Source: JAWWPY01 sp963822825
GTDB taxonomy: Bacteria; Actinomycetota; Actinomycetes; Streptosporangiales; Streptosporangiaceae
Length of the DNA: 64,000 nucleotides
Reading direction: 5' to 3'
Assembly: GCA_963822825.1 (NCBI GenBank)
Contig: CAWGIW010000011.1
Location: forward strand, 124,001-188,000
The notes beneath the pieces are model-generated. The model worked only from the letters and a program-made list of their open reading frames with translations, made no database searches and was not told the origin of the DNA. This document shows positions 56,242 to 64,000 of this stretch, piece by piece; the stretch's first letter is position 1; each line of letters starts with the position of its first letter. The position numbers were made by a program, and so were the translations under genes.

Positions 56242-57011
56242 GGTCTCTCATATCCATCGCACATTGCGCAAGGCCCCTCGCCGACGCCGTCAACGTCGAG
56301 CAACTGCTGGCCGCCAATCCGGCCGCGCGGTCGAAACAGCTGAAGAGCAGCGCTATCGAGCCCGTCCAAGTCTGGACCGTCGAGCAGCTCGGCTCGTTCC
56401 TCGCCGCCGCCCGGTCTCACCGGCTGTTTGCCTTCTACCGCCTGGCCGCCTACACGGGCGCACGACGTGGCGAACTGCTGTATCTCCGATGGGATGCTCT
56501 GGACCTCGCCGCCGCCGAGTCACCTTCGGCGGCTCAACAGCCGTGGTGCGCGGACGACGCGTCGAAGGCACCACCAAAGGCGGCCGGTCCCGCACGGTCA
56601 GCCTCGACCGCGAGACCGTGACGGTCCTGCGGGAGCATAGCCGCCAGCAGGCCGAACGAAGACTGGCCGCCGGATCGGCCTGGAACGACAACGGCGGCCT
56701 GCTCTTCACCACCCGATGGGGTGAACCGCTCTACCCCGACACCGCGACCGCGCTCATGACCAAGCTGATCAACCAGCACAACAAGTCGGTCACTCCCCCG
56801 GTCAAGCCGCTGCCTCATGCCCCGGCTGCATGATCTGCGCCATCTGCATGCGACCACACCGCTGCTGGCAGGAGTCCCGGTGCACGTGGTCGCTGCACGG
56901 CTTGGCCACGCCGACCCCGCCGTGACGTTGCGGGTCTACTCCCACGTCCTCCGCGAGCACACAGCAAGCATCGGCGACATCTTCGCCCAGGCAGTTAAGG
57001 GCTCGCGTTAG
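56242..57011 (+). pseudogene. tyrosine recombinase (phage-type integrase), 5'-truncated and frameshifted
   Basis: Joined frames give the catalytic half of a phage integrase: IHRTLRKALADAVNVEQLLAANPA, VQVWTVEQLGSFLAAARSHRLFAFYRLAAYTGARRGELLYLRW (catalytic Arg in GARRGE), GGRSRTVSLDRETV, ARLHDLRHLHATTLLLAGVPVHVVAARLGHADPAVTLRVYSHVL (HxxR, the second His, nucleophile Tyr). The N-terminal core-binding domain is missing upstream. Changes fall near 56515 and 56815. It ends 63 bases from the tRNA-like gene, the place expected for an element integrated there; I take it as a remnant integrase. Confidence 0.85.
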
Positions 57012-57074
57012 CAAATCCGTTAGCAAGCGGCAGAGCCAGAAGTGGTCAGTAGCAGCGTTTGCGCTGGTCAGAAG

Positions 57075-57150
57075 TGGTGGTCAGGGGCGGGGTCGAACCG
57101 CCGACCTTCCGCTTTTCAGGCGGACGCTCGCCCCCTGAGGCCACCGGGCC
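57075..57150 (-). tRNA. tRNA-Phe(GAA)-like gene, degenerate acceptor and D-arm
   Basis: The minus strand gives 76 bases. The anticodon arm TCCGC-CTGAAAA-GCGGA is perfect with anticodon GAA. The T-arm GGCGG-TTCGACC-CCGCC is perfect, variable loop AGGTC, and encoded CCA. The acceptor pairs only 5 of 7 (GGCCCGG with CCTGACC) and the D-stem is irregular (GCCT/GAGC), so it may be a pseudo-tRNA, a carried copy or affected by base errors. It sits between two integrases, consistent with an attachment site. Confidence 0.65.
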
Positions 57151-57305
57151 AGTGACAGCGGGACACCTCTCCTGACCTGGGCAGACCCGGAAATGCCTGG
57201 TGATCATGACCCTTCGGCCCGACTCATCCGGGCCCGCCCACCCGGCGCGAGCACCGGCCCGCGGACCGCCCGAAGGCGGCTGACCCGGCGGAGGAGAGTA
57301 AAACT

Positions 57306-58262
57306 ATGGCGGTGCTGCGGCGGCGTGCCCGGCCGCGCGGGCAGCTGGACGCCGGGCCGCTCGCGGCGGACATCGGCTCGTTCCGGCTGCACCTGGCCGC
57401 CGAGGGCAAGTCGGCCCGGACCATCCAGGGCTACACCGGAGCGGTGCGCTGGTTCGCCGCCGGCTGGCTGCTGCCGAGGCAGGCCGCGGCAGCTGGGACC
57501 AGGTCGACGGGCAGGATATTCAGCGGTGGATGGTGCACCTGCTGGGCCGGTACAGCACCGCCTACGCCAGCATCCAGTTCCGCGCACTGCGGCAGTTCTT
57601 CAAATGGCTGGCCGCCGAAGAGGAGATCCCCGACCCGATGGCCCGGCTCCGCGCCCCAAAGGTGGCAGTGCGGAAGTCCCGGTGTTCACCAGCGTAGAAC
57701 TATCGGACCTCGAGCATGCCTGCCGCGGCAGGACCTTCGCCCAGCGCCGCGACGCCGCGATCATCGCGGTGTTCACCGCGACCGGCATTCGGCTCTCGGA
57801 AATGGCCGGGATCCGCTACGACCCGGACGACCCCGACCGTGATGATCTTGACCTGGGCCGCCGGGAGATCCGCATCACCGGCAAGGGCGGCACCGCCCGC
57901 ACCGTCAAGATCGGCCACCAGGCCGCCCGCGCCCTCGACCGCTACCTCCGCGCCCGCGCCCGCCACCCCCAGGCCTGGCGGGACCGGCTGTGGCTCGGCG
58001 CCAACGGCCGCGGTGCCGCTGACCGCCGACCGGCATCTACCAGCTGATCGCCCGCCGCGGACGGCAGGCCGGCGTGGCGGTGTACCCGCACCGGTTCCGG
58101 CACCACTTCAGCCACACCTGGCTCGACCGCGGCGGCGCCGAAGCGGACCTGATGGAACTCAACGGCTGGACCTCCCCCCAGATGCTCACCCGCTACGGCG
58201 CCAGCGCCCGCGCCGCCCGCGCCCGCCGCACCTACGACCGCATCATGACCGGCAACCCCTGA
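57306..58262 (+). CDS. XerC/D-like tyrosine recombinase (frameshifted)
   Basis: About 318 residues in several frames. The core-binding part is LAADIGSFRLHLAAEGKSARTIQGYTGAVRWFAAGWLL and ASIQFRALRQFFKWLAAEEEIPDPMARLRAPKV. The catalytic part is VFTSVELSDLEHACRGRTFAQRRDAAIIAVFTATGIRLSEMAGI (Arg), REIRITGKGGTARTVKIG, YPHRFRHHFSHTWLDRGGAEADLMELNGWTSPQMLTRYG (HxxR, second His/Trp, Tyr). It is unlike the integrase remnant on the other side of the tRNA. Changes fall near 57490, 57670 and 58020. It could mobilise a neighbouring element or be another degraded integrase. Confidence 0.82.
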
Positions 58263-58861
58263 CCCTGGCCAGGACGGCGCGCCGCAGCGCGCCACGCCAG
58301 GCGCTTGCGCACGGGCAACACGGCCCGTGACGGCGTGCCAGGCACGGACACCGGGCACCTCCTCCGCCAATTCAGGCATCATCCGCCGTCGCCACCCCAT
58401 CGTGCACGGCCGAAACCATGCCGACGACCCCCAAGAGCAAGGCGCTGCCGGAATCTGCCCCGGCGGCGGCCGTCAGGCCGAGACGATGGCCATCACGCAG
58501 CGTCAACAATCAGGCAGCGCTGAATCCGGCCTGCCACCGCCGATCGCCGACTACGCGCGGCTGGGAGCAGGGTGGATCGCTACGTTCGACGGAGCTCAGA
58601 TGCGGCCGGTGCTGGGATCTGGCCGACGTCTGGCTCGGCCAGTAGTGGGTGGACACTGCAGCGAAGAACGCGGCCAATGATGGTTTCGACTGCCCTACCG
58701 CGGTCAGGATCGCCTGAGGCGGGCTGGCTCCGGCACGGCGCGCGATGGTACCTGCGGTAACCCCGAGCACAGCCCCAGCGGTCGTCTACCTGCGCACCCG
58801 GTTCGCCGCTTTACCGTCAAGCAATCGCCATGGAAACTCGGCCCACAACTACCAGCACTAA
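58263..58861. other. intergenic region between integrase and intron
   Basis: Nothing recognisable. Short frames exist on both strands (for example 58327-58680) but none shows a family motif or convincing ribosome site. It probably represents island sequence debris. Confidence 0.4.
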
Positions 58862-58925
58862 TACTCTAACCATTGGTAGTCAGGGGCGCGGTGCCCTTGC
58901 GGGCCGGGTTCCCCATCCCCCTTTC

Positions 58926-58958
58926 AATCCGTACGTGCGGTTTTCCCGCATACGGCTT
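58926..58958 (-). other. group II intron domain V
   Basis: AAGCCGTATGCGGG-AAAA-CCGCACGTACGGATT folds into the conserved domain V hairpin with a tetraloop-like end and a bulge. It follows the reverse transcriptase stop by 22 bases, as in bacterial mobile introns. Confidence 0.8.
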
Positions 58959-58980
58959 ACCGATGATCTTCTTGACATGG

Positions 58981-60406
58981 TTACGCCGCCTTCGGATAGC
59001 GGATGGTGCCGCGAGAGCCGGTAAAGGCCGTGCCCGTTGAACCACTCCTCGGTCCACTGCCGCGCTTGCCGGCGTGCAGGTTGCGCCCGCGCTTCTTGAC
59101 CATCAGGCGTTCAGCCGCCGCACGACGTAGTCGTCGATCTGGCGGAACTTGGCGGCGGCGTTCCCGGTGCGGAAGTAGTTGCCCCAGCCGCGCAGCAGCG
59201 GGTTGAGGTCAGCGATCACGTCGCTGATGTCTTTACGCCTGTGCGGTTGCGGCCGGTCCGGTCCTGGACCTTGTCCCGGAGCGCGTTTCATCGCCTGCTG
59301 CGAGGGCCAGCGGTGCAGGTAGTAGCGGACGATCCGCTTCTGCTCCCACAGCCGGCCCGACATGCGGGCATGGAAGTGGCAGCCGAGGAAGTCCAGGCCC
59401 TCCCGGCCTTCCCGGAGGTCAACCACCCTCGTCTTGTCCGGGTGCAGTTCCAGCCCCAGCGCCGCGAGGATCTCCCGCACCGCGCCCAGGGCCGCCTGGC
59501 CTGCGCCTGTGACCGGCACAGCACCACGCCGTCGTCGGCGTAACGCACCAGCTCACCCAGGCCGCGCCGGTGCAACTCGGTGTCCAGGACATGCAGGTAG
59601 ATGTTGGCCAGCAGCGGGGTAATGACCCCGCCCTGCGGGGTGCCAGCGACCGTCCGCTCGAACACCCCGTTCCGTCATCACACCCGCCTGAAGCCACATG
59701 CGGACCAGCTTGAGCACCCGGCGGTCCGAAACCCGCCGCCCGACCACAGCGAGCAGCCGGTCATGGCTGATCTCGCCGAAGAAGCTCCGGATGTCGAACT
59801 CCACGACGAACTGGCAGCCCTCGATGAAGCCGACGCGCAGCCGCTCCATCGCCTGCGTGGCCGACCGCTTCGGCCGGAACCCGTAGGAGCACGGCAGGAA
59901 ATCGGCCTCGAAGATCGGTTCCAGCACCAGCTTCGCCGCCTGCTGGGCCACCCTGTCGCGGACCGACCGGTATGCCCAGCGGCCGCTTCCCGCCTTGCGG
60001 TTTCGGGATCTCCACGCGCCTGGCGGGCGCGGGACGGTAACAGCCTTCGCGGAGATCGCCTGAAGCTCAGCCGAGCAGCCGGCTCAGCCCCGTAGCTCGT
60101 CCTCCACATCCGCCAGGGTGACCGATCCACCCCGGCGGCCCCGCGATTGTCCCGGACCCGTTCCCACGCCTCCCGCAGGACGTCACCCCTGTGGATACGG
60201 TCGTACAGGGCGTGGAAACGCCGCTCCGGAGACTGCTTGGCCGCAGCCCATAGCTTGCGCTGAAGTTGTCGCACGTTCCCGGAAGACGCCCGCCCATCGA
60301 ATGCCGACTGCGGAACCTCTCCTGGTACGGCAGGCGAAGGCCCGCCGGGGTGGTTGGGCCGGGCGGTCCCGGCCATGCCCTGACGCTTACCCTCATCCCC
60401 AGGCAT
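58981..60406 (-). CDS. ltrA: group II intron reverse transcriptase/maturase (several frameshifts)
   Basis: About 475 residues from several frames. NVRQLQRKLWAAAKQSPERRFHALYDRIHRGDVLREAWERVRDNRGAAGVD is the N-terminal RT0/1 region. CSYGFRPKRSATQAM, FVVEFDIRSFFGEISHDRLL, GTPQGGVITPLLANIYLHVLD and RYADDGVVLC (the active-site YADD) are the finger-palm motifs. LHPDKTRVVDLREGREGLDFLGCHF and LRGWGNYFRTGNA are the thumb/maturase domain. The end is WTEEWFNGHGLYRL then GTIRYPKAA. No C-terminal HNH endonuclease is present. It helps splicing and retrohoming of the intron; the frame changes may be sequence errors or decay. Confidence 0.88.
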
Positions 60407-60912
60407 GATCAAAGCGAGGGCCCTTCCCTCCCGGCGCGTTATGCTGCACGCCGATCACCGGTACTACGGCCCTCTCGGACTCCCGCTGCCCTCCGGGCGA
60501 CTTCACCATCGGCTTATACCCCTGGTCTTTGCCCGACGCAGGCCAGGCAGACGGGTCTCTCCTGTTCCGGCCCAGACCATGCACACGTGCCGCCCTCCAT
60601 ACCCCGGGAGAACCCGCCAGGCCATAACCGGAACGAGGCCTGACGGACATGGCCTTCGCCGTGACATGAGCGGCTCGGCTCCTCCGTTGTGATTGTGACG
60701 AGGCTGCAAGGTTCGCTTTACGCTACGGCCCGCGTGCTTGCTCCCTCCAAAGAGGCTCTTGACACCCCGCTCAGCCCGCCGCCTCTCAGCGGCGAACCGG
60801 GGCCTGCTACCGGGCACTCCGGTGTCTACCCGGACGGGACTTCCACCCGCAGGCCTGGACCAGCTTCCAGGACGCAACATGTACCCAACATAGAAGGCGA
60901 CCCTAGTCGCAA

Positions 60913-61026
60913 ATTACCTTAACGATGTAATGACGGGTGCTTTTTTGATATGCACTAACCCTTCAAATCGACCACATTATCCCCTTTTATCCGCTAACGC
61001 AATTAGACGCCGATTCCAACGCCGTG
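60913..61026. other. short gap downstream of the nuclease-like gene
   Basis: AT-rich bases between the 3' end of the next gene and the intron 5' end. A clear terminator could not be folded. The intron appears to have inserted just downstream of the gene at 61027-62256. Confidence 0.4.
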
Positions 61027-62256
61027 TCAGGCTTTTGTTTGCACGCCGAATAGCACCGAGTGCCCAGTGTAAATACTCTCACGGATGAGATCACGGATCT
61101 GATCAGAAGCTGAACCGCTACTACCGATCCATCCATCCTGGACTAGTTCAATAAATAGCGAGTTGCTAAGGTGCCTGGTGCTGTTCTCATAGGTTATTAC
61201 GGTTCCGCCTCTTGGACCTCGACACGTTCGGATCAGTTCTTCAAAGTGCTCTCTTGCAAAGTACATGCCCTTGATCAAGTCCGCCGGGTCACCGAAACGA
61301 CTGCTGGGATCACAAAGCTTAAGCCAGCAGGGCATTGACAGAAGCCGAAAGTCTTCCGGATGGGGTGCGCATTGAGCGTCTACCTGTCGCATTCGCTCCA
61401 ACTCGCCGCCCAAATTGCGATCCGGTCGATATTCGAGGTGAGTGAGTCCTCTTGGCTCATTCCCCTGTCTAAGCATCTTCTTGTATTGTACGAGGACGAA
61501 TGAAGATCGCTGCTCGTTCCAGTAGACGACATCAACGCCCAAAGTATGCTCCACCGCCGTACGGTTAGCATTCATGACGAATATTCTGCGGCGTCCATCT
61601 GTAAAAGAGCGCCAGGCTACCTGTCCAGTTTCTCGCGGCAACCAAGAGCCGAACCGACCTGTGTCGTGCACGATGAGATGATCTTCCAATATTGACCTAT
61701 CAGGCAAGCCATTCAGGAACGGAACTCCGGTCTGCGACGATGACCACGACCGAATAATTTGGCGTCCGATACCCGCTAGACCTAGCAGCAGTCCCAGGCC
61801 ATCGCGTTCTTGATTGAGGAGTTCGCCCGCAGCACCCCGCGGGAATCTTACGTCCGTCTGTCGCTGCAAGCTACGGATCAGATCTGCGGCATAAGGAAGC
61901 ATGTCCACGATTACACGAACGATCTCTTCGCCCCCGCGCACTGGGAGGATCCCTACTCGGTCCATGATTCCCTGATGCCGACTAGGCAGAGCCCGTCGAA
62001 TCTCATCTAGAGGAATGGGATTGATATGTTGGGCTTCGGTAACTCGCACTATCCGGTTGACAGTCGTGATGTAAGACCCACCTTGAGCGCGCCCTAGCAA
62101 GCTAAGTTCGCCATCAACTATGATTAGCGCCAGATGAGGTTGCGCCCCTTCCCACTCCGATCGACGCCATGCTTGCGAGAAAGTTATCGGCTTTCCTCCA
62201 AGTGTATTTGACTGGAGACGTTCCCCTACACCCTTGCCGTCAATTATAGCTACCAA
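61027..62256 (-). CDS. uncharacterised protein with PD-(D/E)xK-like motif (candidate nuclease)
   Basis: A 409-residue protein of lower GC and different codon use from the flanking genes. I do not recognise a family. N-terminal: VAIIDGKGVGERLQSNTLGGKPITF. In the C-terminal half, HTLGVDVVYWNEQRSSFVLVQYKKM has an Asp, a turn and then Q-x-K on a beta strand, as in Mrr-type PD-(D/E)xK nucleases. MYFAREHFEELIRTC and the final IRDLIRESIYTGHSVLFGVQ are helices/strands. It is on the same strand as, and 352 bases beyond, the large ATPase-like gene, suggesting a shared unit. Nuclease activity is inference. Confidence 0.6.
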   Translation of the reverse strand: MVAIIDGKGVGERLQSNTLGGKPITFSQAWRRSEWEGAQPHLALIIVDGELSLLGRAQGGSYITTVNRIVRVTEAQHINPIPLDEIRRALPSRHQGIMDRVGILPVRGGEEIVRVIVDMLPYAADLIRSLQRQTDVRFPRGAAGELLNQERDGLGLLLGLAGIGRQIIRSWSSSQTGVPFLNGLPDRSILEDHLIVHDTGRFGSWLPRETGQVAWRSFTDGRRRIFVMNANRTAVEHTLGVDVVYWNEQRSSFVLVQYKKMLRQGNEPRGLTHLEYRPDRNLGGELERMRQVDAQCAPHPEDFRLLSMPCWLKLCDPSSRFGDPADLIKGMYFAREHFEELIRTCRGPRGGTVITYENSTRHLSNSLFIELVQDGWIGSSGSASDQIRDLIRESIYTGHSVLFGVQTKA

Positions 62257-62608
62257 ATTCGATTATCCCCCTCGTTCATTTACTCGTGACAATTTTCGCG
62301 CACGCCGAAACTAGGCAGCCGCATCGGACAAATCCCACTCACCTAGAACATATCTCAGCCGCTACCTAACAGTTGCTTGCGTGGAGCGCCTACCAGCAGG
62401 CAATCTTCCGGGGATGGTCCTGGCTCTCATGTCTGGTCTCCCGCGCATAGATCTAGATTCGAAACAGGGACAGACAGACACCAAGTTTTCTGATGATGTT
62501 AGGCGCCTGCGGCAAGGTCTGTGGTATCAGTAGTGACGCTTTGGCAAGTCCGGCATAGTGCGGACCGTCGTATTCTGAGTTCGATAGCCGCCCCTCTGCA
62601 AGGCCTCG
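62257..62608. other. intergenic region between the two accessory genes
   Basis: About 350 bases of lower GC. It contains no gene that I can support, and presumably carries the promoter of the nuclease-like gene and the terminator of the ATPase-like gene. Confidence 0.45.
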
Positions 62609-64000
62609 CTAGATTTCCCTGGACGTTGCTCTGATTCCCAGATCGGCGAGTTGCCGCTGGATCTGCTCGGCAGCTCCCTCTTGCAGCATGAGCTGTATCG
62701 TGCCCTGCAGGTAGCTGATCTGCCTCTCGTCCAGCGCGATATAGAACGCGCGGAACAGTGCCGCCAGCTTGTCAGCGTTTTCGCTGCTGGCAAGCAGGTT
62801 GCTGGTGAACGAGAACGAGACCTGCCGTTCCGTGGATACTGCCAGGGGTGCATCGGCACCTCCGGTTGCCGCTTCAACCGCTTGGCTGCCGAAGCCAACT
62901 TGCGACCCAAACCCGGTGCCGGCGCCGTGGGCGTCACCGCGGTCAGCGATGCCGACGACTGCCGGGCATCCGCCCTCATGGGCAGGCTGGCTGCATACGG
63001 GACAAACCTGGGGCTGAGGCCTGGCCAGCCGCAGCCCTGCGCTCAAGAGGTTGACTTGGCCTGGTGTGGTCACCGCGACTTCGGTACCCGCCCCATCCAC
63101 GATCCTGAGCAGGCCCTGGCTGACAGCATCGTGAATTGCCCGCTGAAGGTCGCTGTCGCCACTGTAGAGCAACGGCAGCCTGGGGGCGCTGTAAAACGCT
63201 GCCCGAACGTCGGAGAGCGTTCTTCCATAGTCCTGATCACGAAGGTTGTGCAAGAGTGCCTTGGCACCGAACTTCTCTTGACCGAAAGTCTTGTCTCGCT
63301 CCGCGAGCCCTTTCCAAACAAGGGTGCCATCGAGCGCGGTCTCGCTTTCACCGTCGAACGTGAGCTGGTCTAGGTACCGTTCCCCGTCCGGGTCGGGCTG
63401 AACAACATAGACAACATGCCGGTAAGCCTGCTTGACAGCCTTCGTGAACCGATCCCGCGCGGTGTCAAGCTCACTGGCACCAGTCTCCTTAAGCTCATTA
63501 TCGTTTTGAACCTCAGGCGCCGCCAGTGCCCTTTGCTTTGCCAGAAACTCAACTGCAATGCCGCGCGCTAGCACGCGCTTCTGCGTATTCACCACAGCGA
63601 ACACGGCACTGCTTGCCCACTGCACGGGCAGTTGCTGCGTGCCCTGCCCGAGTCCCGCCGCCATCGTCAGCGCCTCGATGGTCTGCTCCTCCATGCCGTT
63701 GCGGAGGCTGTACTGCGCCGGGTCGAGCACGATGAGGCGGGTGGTGTACGCGGTATCGAGTCCAGCGGTGGCCAAGACATCAGCCGGGCTCCGCTGAAGG
63801 TCTGCTGGGACGAATTTCAGCTCACGGAACGGGCCGTTGCTGGCCAGGTCCCGTGCGAACTTGGCGATCACCTGGTCGCGTTCATCGTCTGTGACCGTGC
63901 GGCGGATGTTGTTGACGAGCATGCGGTGGGTGAGCCGGGTGGACAGGAAGTACCGGGCAGGTCTTGTTGTTGCCTTGACCCGGGATGACGTCCAGCGCGC
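62609..64000 (-). CDS. C-terminal part of a large defence-type ATPase-like protein (cut by window edge)
   Basis: The frame stays open to the right edge, giving at least 463 residues. Upstream of the first internal Met it reads RPARYFLSTRLTHRMLVNNI. Later segments are RLIVLDPAQYSLRNGMEEQTIEAL, WASSAVFAVVNTQKRVLARGIAVEFLAKQRALAAPEV and RQAYRHVVYVVQPDPDGERYL. CPVCSQPAHEGGC resembles a zinc knuckle. This order resembles the region after the AAA+ domain of DUF499-type and BREX BrxC/PglY-like ATPases, with a C-terminal RQVSFSFTSNLL helical tail. The Walker motifs would lie beyond the window. Family placement is by eye and uncertain; a defence role is inferred. Confidence 0.6.
   Translation of the reverse strand, partial: ARWTSSRVKATTRPARYFLSTRLTHRMLVNNIRRTVTDDERDQVIAKFARDLASNGPFRELKFVPADLQRSPADVLATAGLDTAYTTRLIVLDPAQYSLRNGMEEQTIEALTMAAGLGQGTQQLPVQWASSAVFAVVNTQKRVLARGIAVEFLAKQRALAAPEVQNDNELKETGASELDTARDRFTKAVKQAYRHVVYVVQPDPDGERYLDQLTFDGESETALDGTLVWKGLAERDKTFGQEKFGAKALLHNLRDQDYGRTLSDVRAAFYSAPRLPLLYSGDSDLQRAIHDAVSQGLLRIVDGAGTEVAVTTPGQVNLLSAGLRLARPQPQVCPVCSQPAHEGGCPAVVGIADRGDAHGAGTGFGSQVGFGSQAVEAATGGADAPLAVSTERQVSFSFTSNLLASSENADKLAALFRAFYIALDERQISYLQGTIQLMLQEGAAEQIQRQLADLGIRATSREI

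Larger units (their letters stand above)
58862..60912 (-). mobile_element. group II intron
   Basis: A unit of about 2.05 kb on the minus strand. The 5' end near 60912 reads TTGCGACTAGGG, close to the GUGYG-type intron start; domain I-like pieces such as GGTGGAAGTCCCGTCC follow. A reverse transcriptase/maturase gene fills domain IV, domain V lies at 58926-58958, and the 3' end lies near 58862. Exact ends were set by eye and may be off by several bases. It stands between the second integrase and the lower-GC genes. Confidence 0.82.

Overview
The window is high-GC actinomycete chromosome. The evidence is the gene content: rex-hemA with a Rex operator, glnR, mycothiol synthase (mshD), MurT/GatD, a BldC-type helix-turn-helix protein, the 32-residue protein bS22, a DivIVA-type coiled-coil protein and Streptomyces-like gene neighbourhoods. 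A filamentous soil actinomycete, possibly of the Streptosporangiales, fits best; the exact family cannot be fixed from the sequence. Many conserved genes here switch reading frame once or several times while the protein homology continues without loss, some with compensating pairs and one at a run of seven G. I read most of these as assembly indels and annotate the affected genes as single, frameshifted loci.

Layout. 1-11 kb: hemA (partial), rex, a glutaredoxin, a membrane protein fused to an ABM-like domain, a HAD phosphatase, an acyltransferase, bS22, a BldC-like regulator, AcuC, ProC, proline dehydrogenase, YgfZ and a Fur-family regulator. 12-16 kb: a secreted G1-type glutamic peptidase, nitrobindin, a DsrE protein and the GatD/MurT pair that amidates lipid II. 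16-24.4 kb: a minus-strand cluster of a GntR regulator, two membrane VirD4/TraG-like proteins without a recognisable P-loop, a 50-residue ORF and a HerA/FtsK-type ATPase with intact Walker motifs. 24.9-31 kb: sulfur transfer (DUF1416, thiosulfate sulfurtransferase, DUF4395), a thioredoxin, an ECF sigma/anti-sigma pair, MoaD/ThiS, GlnR and MshD. 31-43 kb: gamma-carbonic anhydrase, DivIVA-like protein, Ppx, DUF427, an alcohol dehydrogenase, YceI/MarR, a methyltransferase, a two-component system and a small sugar-transfer cluster.

43-55 kb: two paralogous operons of holin-like protein, DUF3618 and DUF4235, one also carrying YihY, about 11 kb apart in the same orientation. Between them lie two transglutaminase-like genes, Lrp/PQ-loop, VapBC, a repeat-linked lipoprotein, a broken membrane gene and a VOC protein. 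This stretch is rich in short tandem repeats.

55.4-64 kb is an accessory region. It holds an 82-bp element with perfect 21-bp inverted ends, a truncated integrase, a tRNA-Phe-like gene, a second integrase, a group II intron with its reverse transcriptase, and then two lower-GC genes: a protein with a possible PD-(D/E)xK-type nuclease motif and the C-terminal part of a large protein resembling DUF499/BREX-type defence ATPases, which runs off the right edge. This last pair, next to integrases and a tRNA, is the best candidate for an unusual defence module. The GntR/VirD4-like/HerA cluster is the best candidate for an uncharacterised membrane ATPase system.
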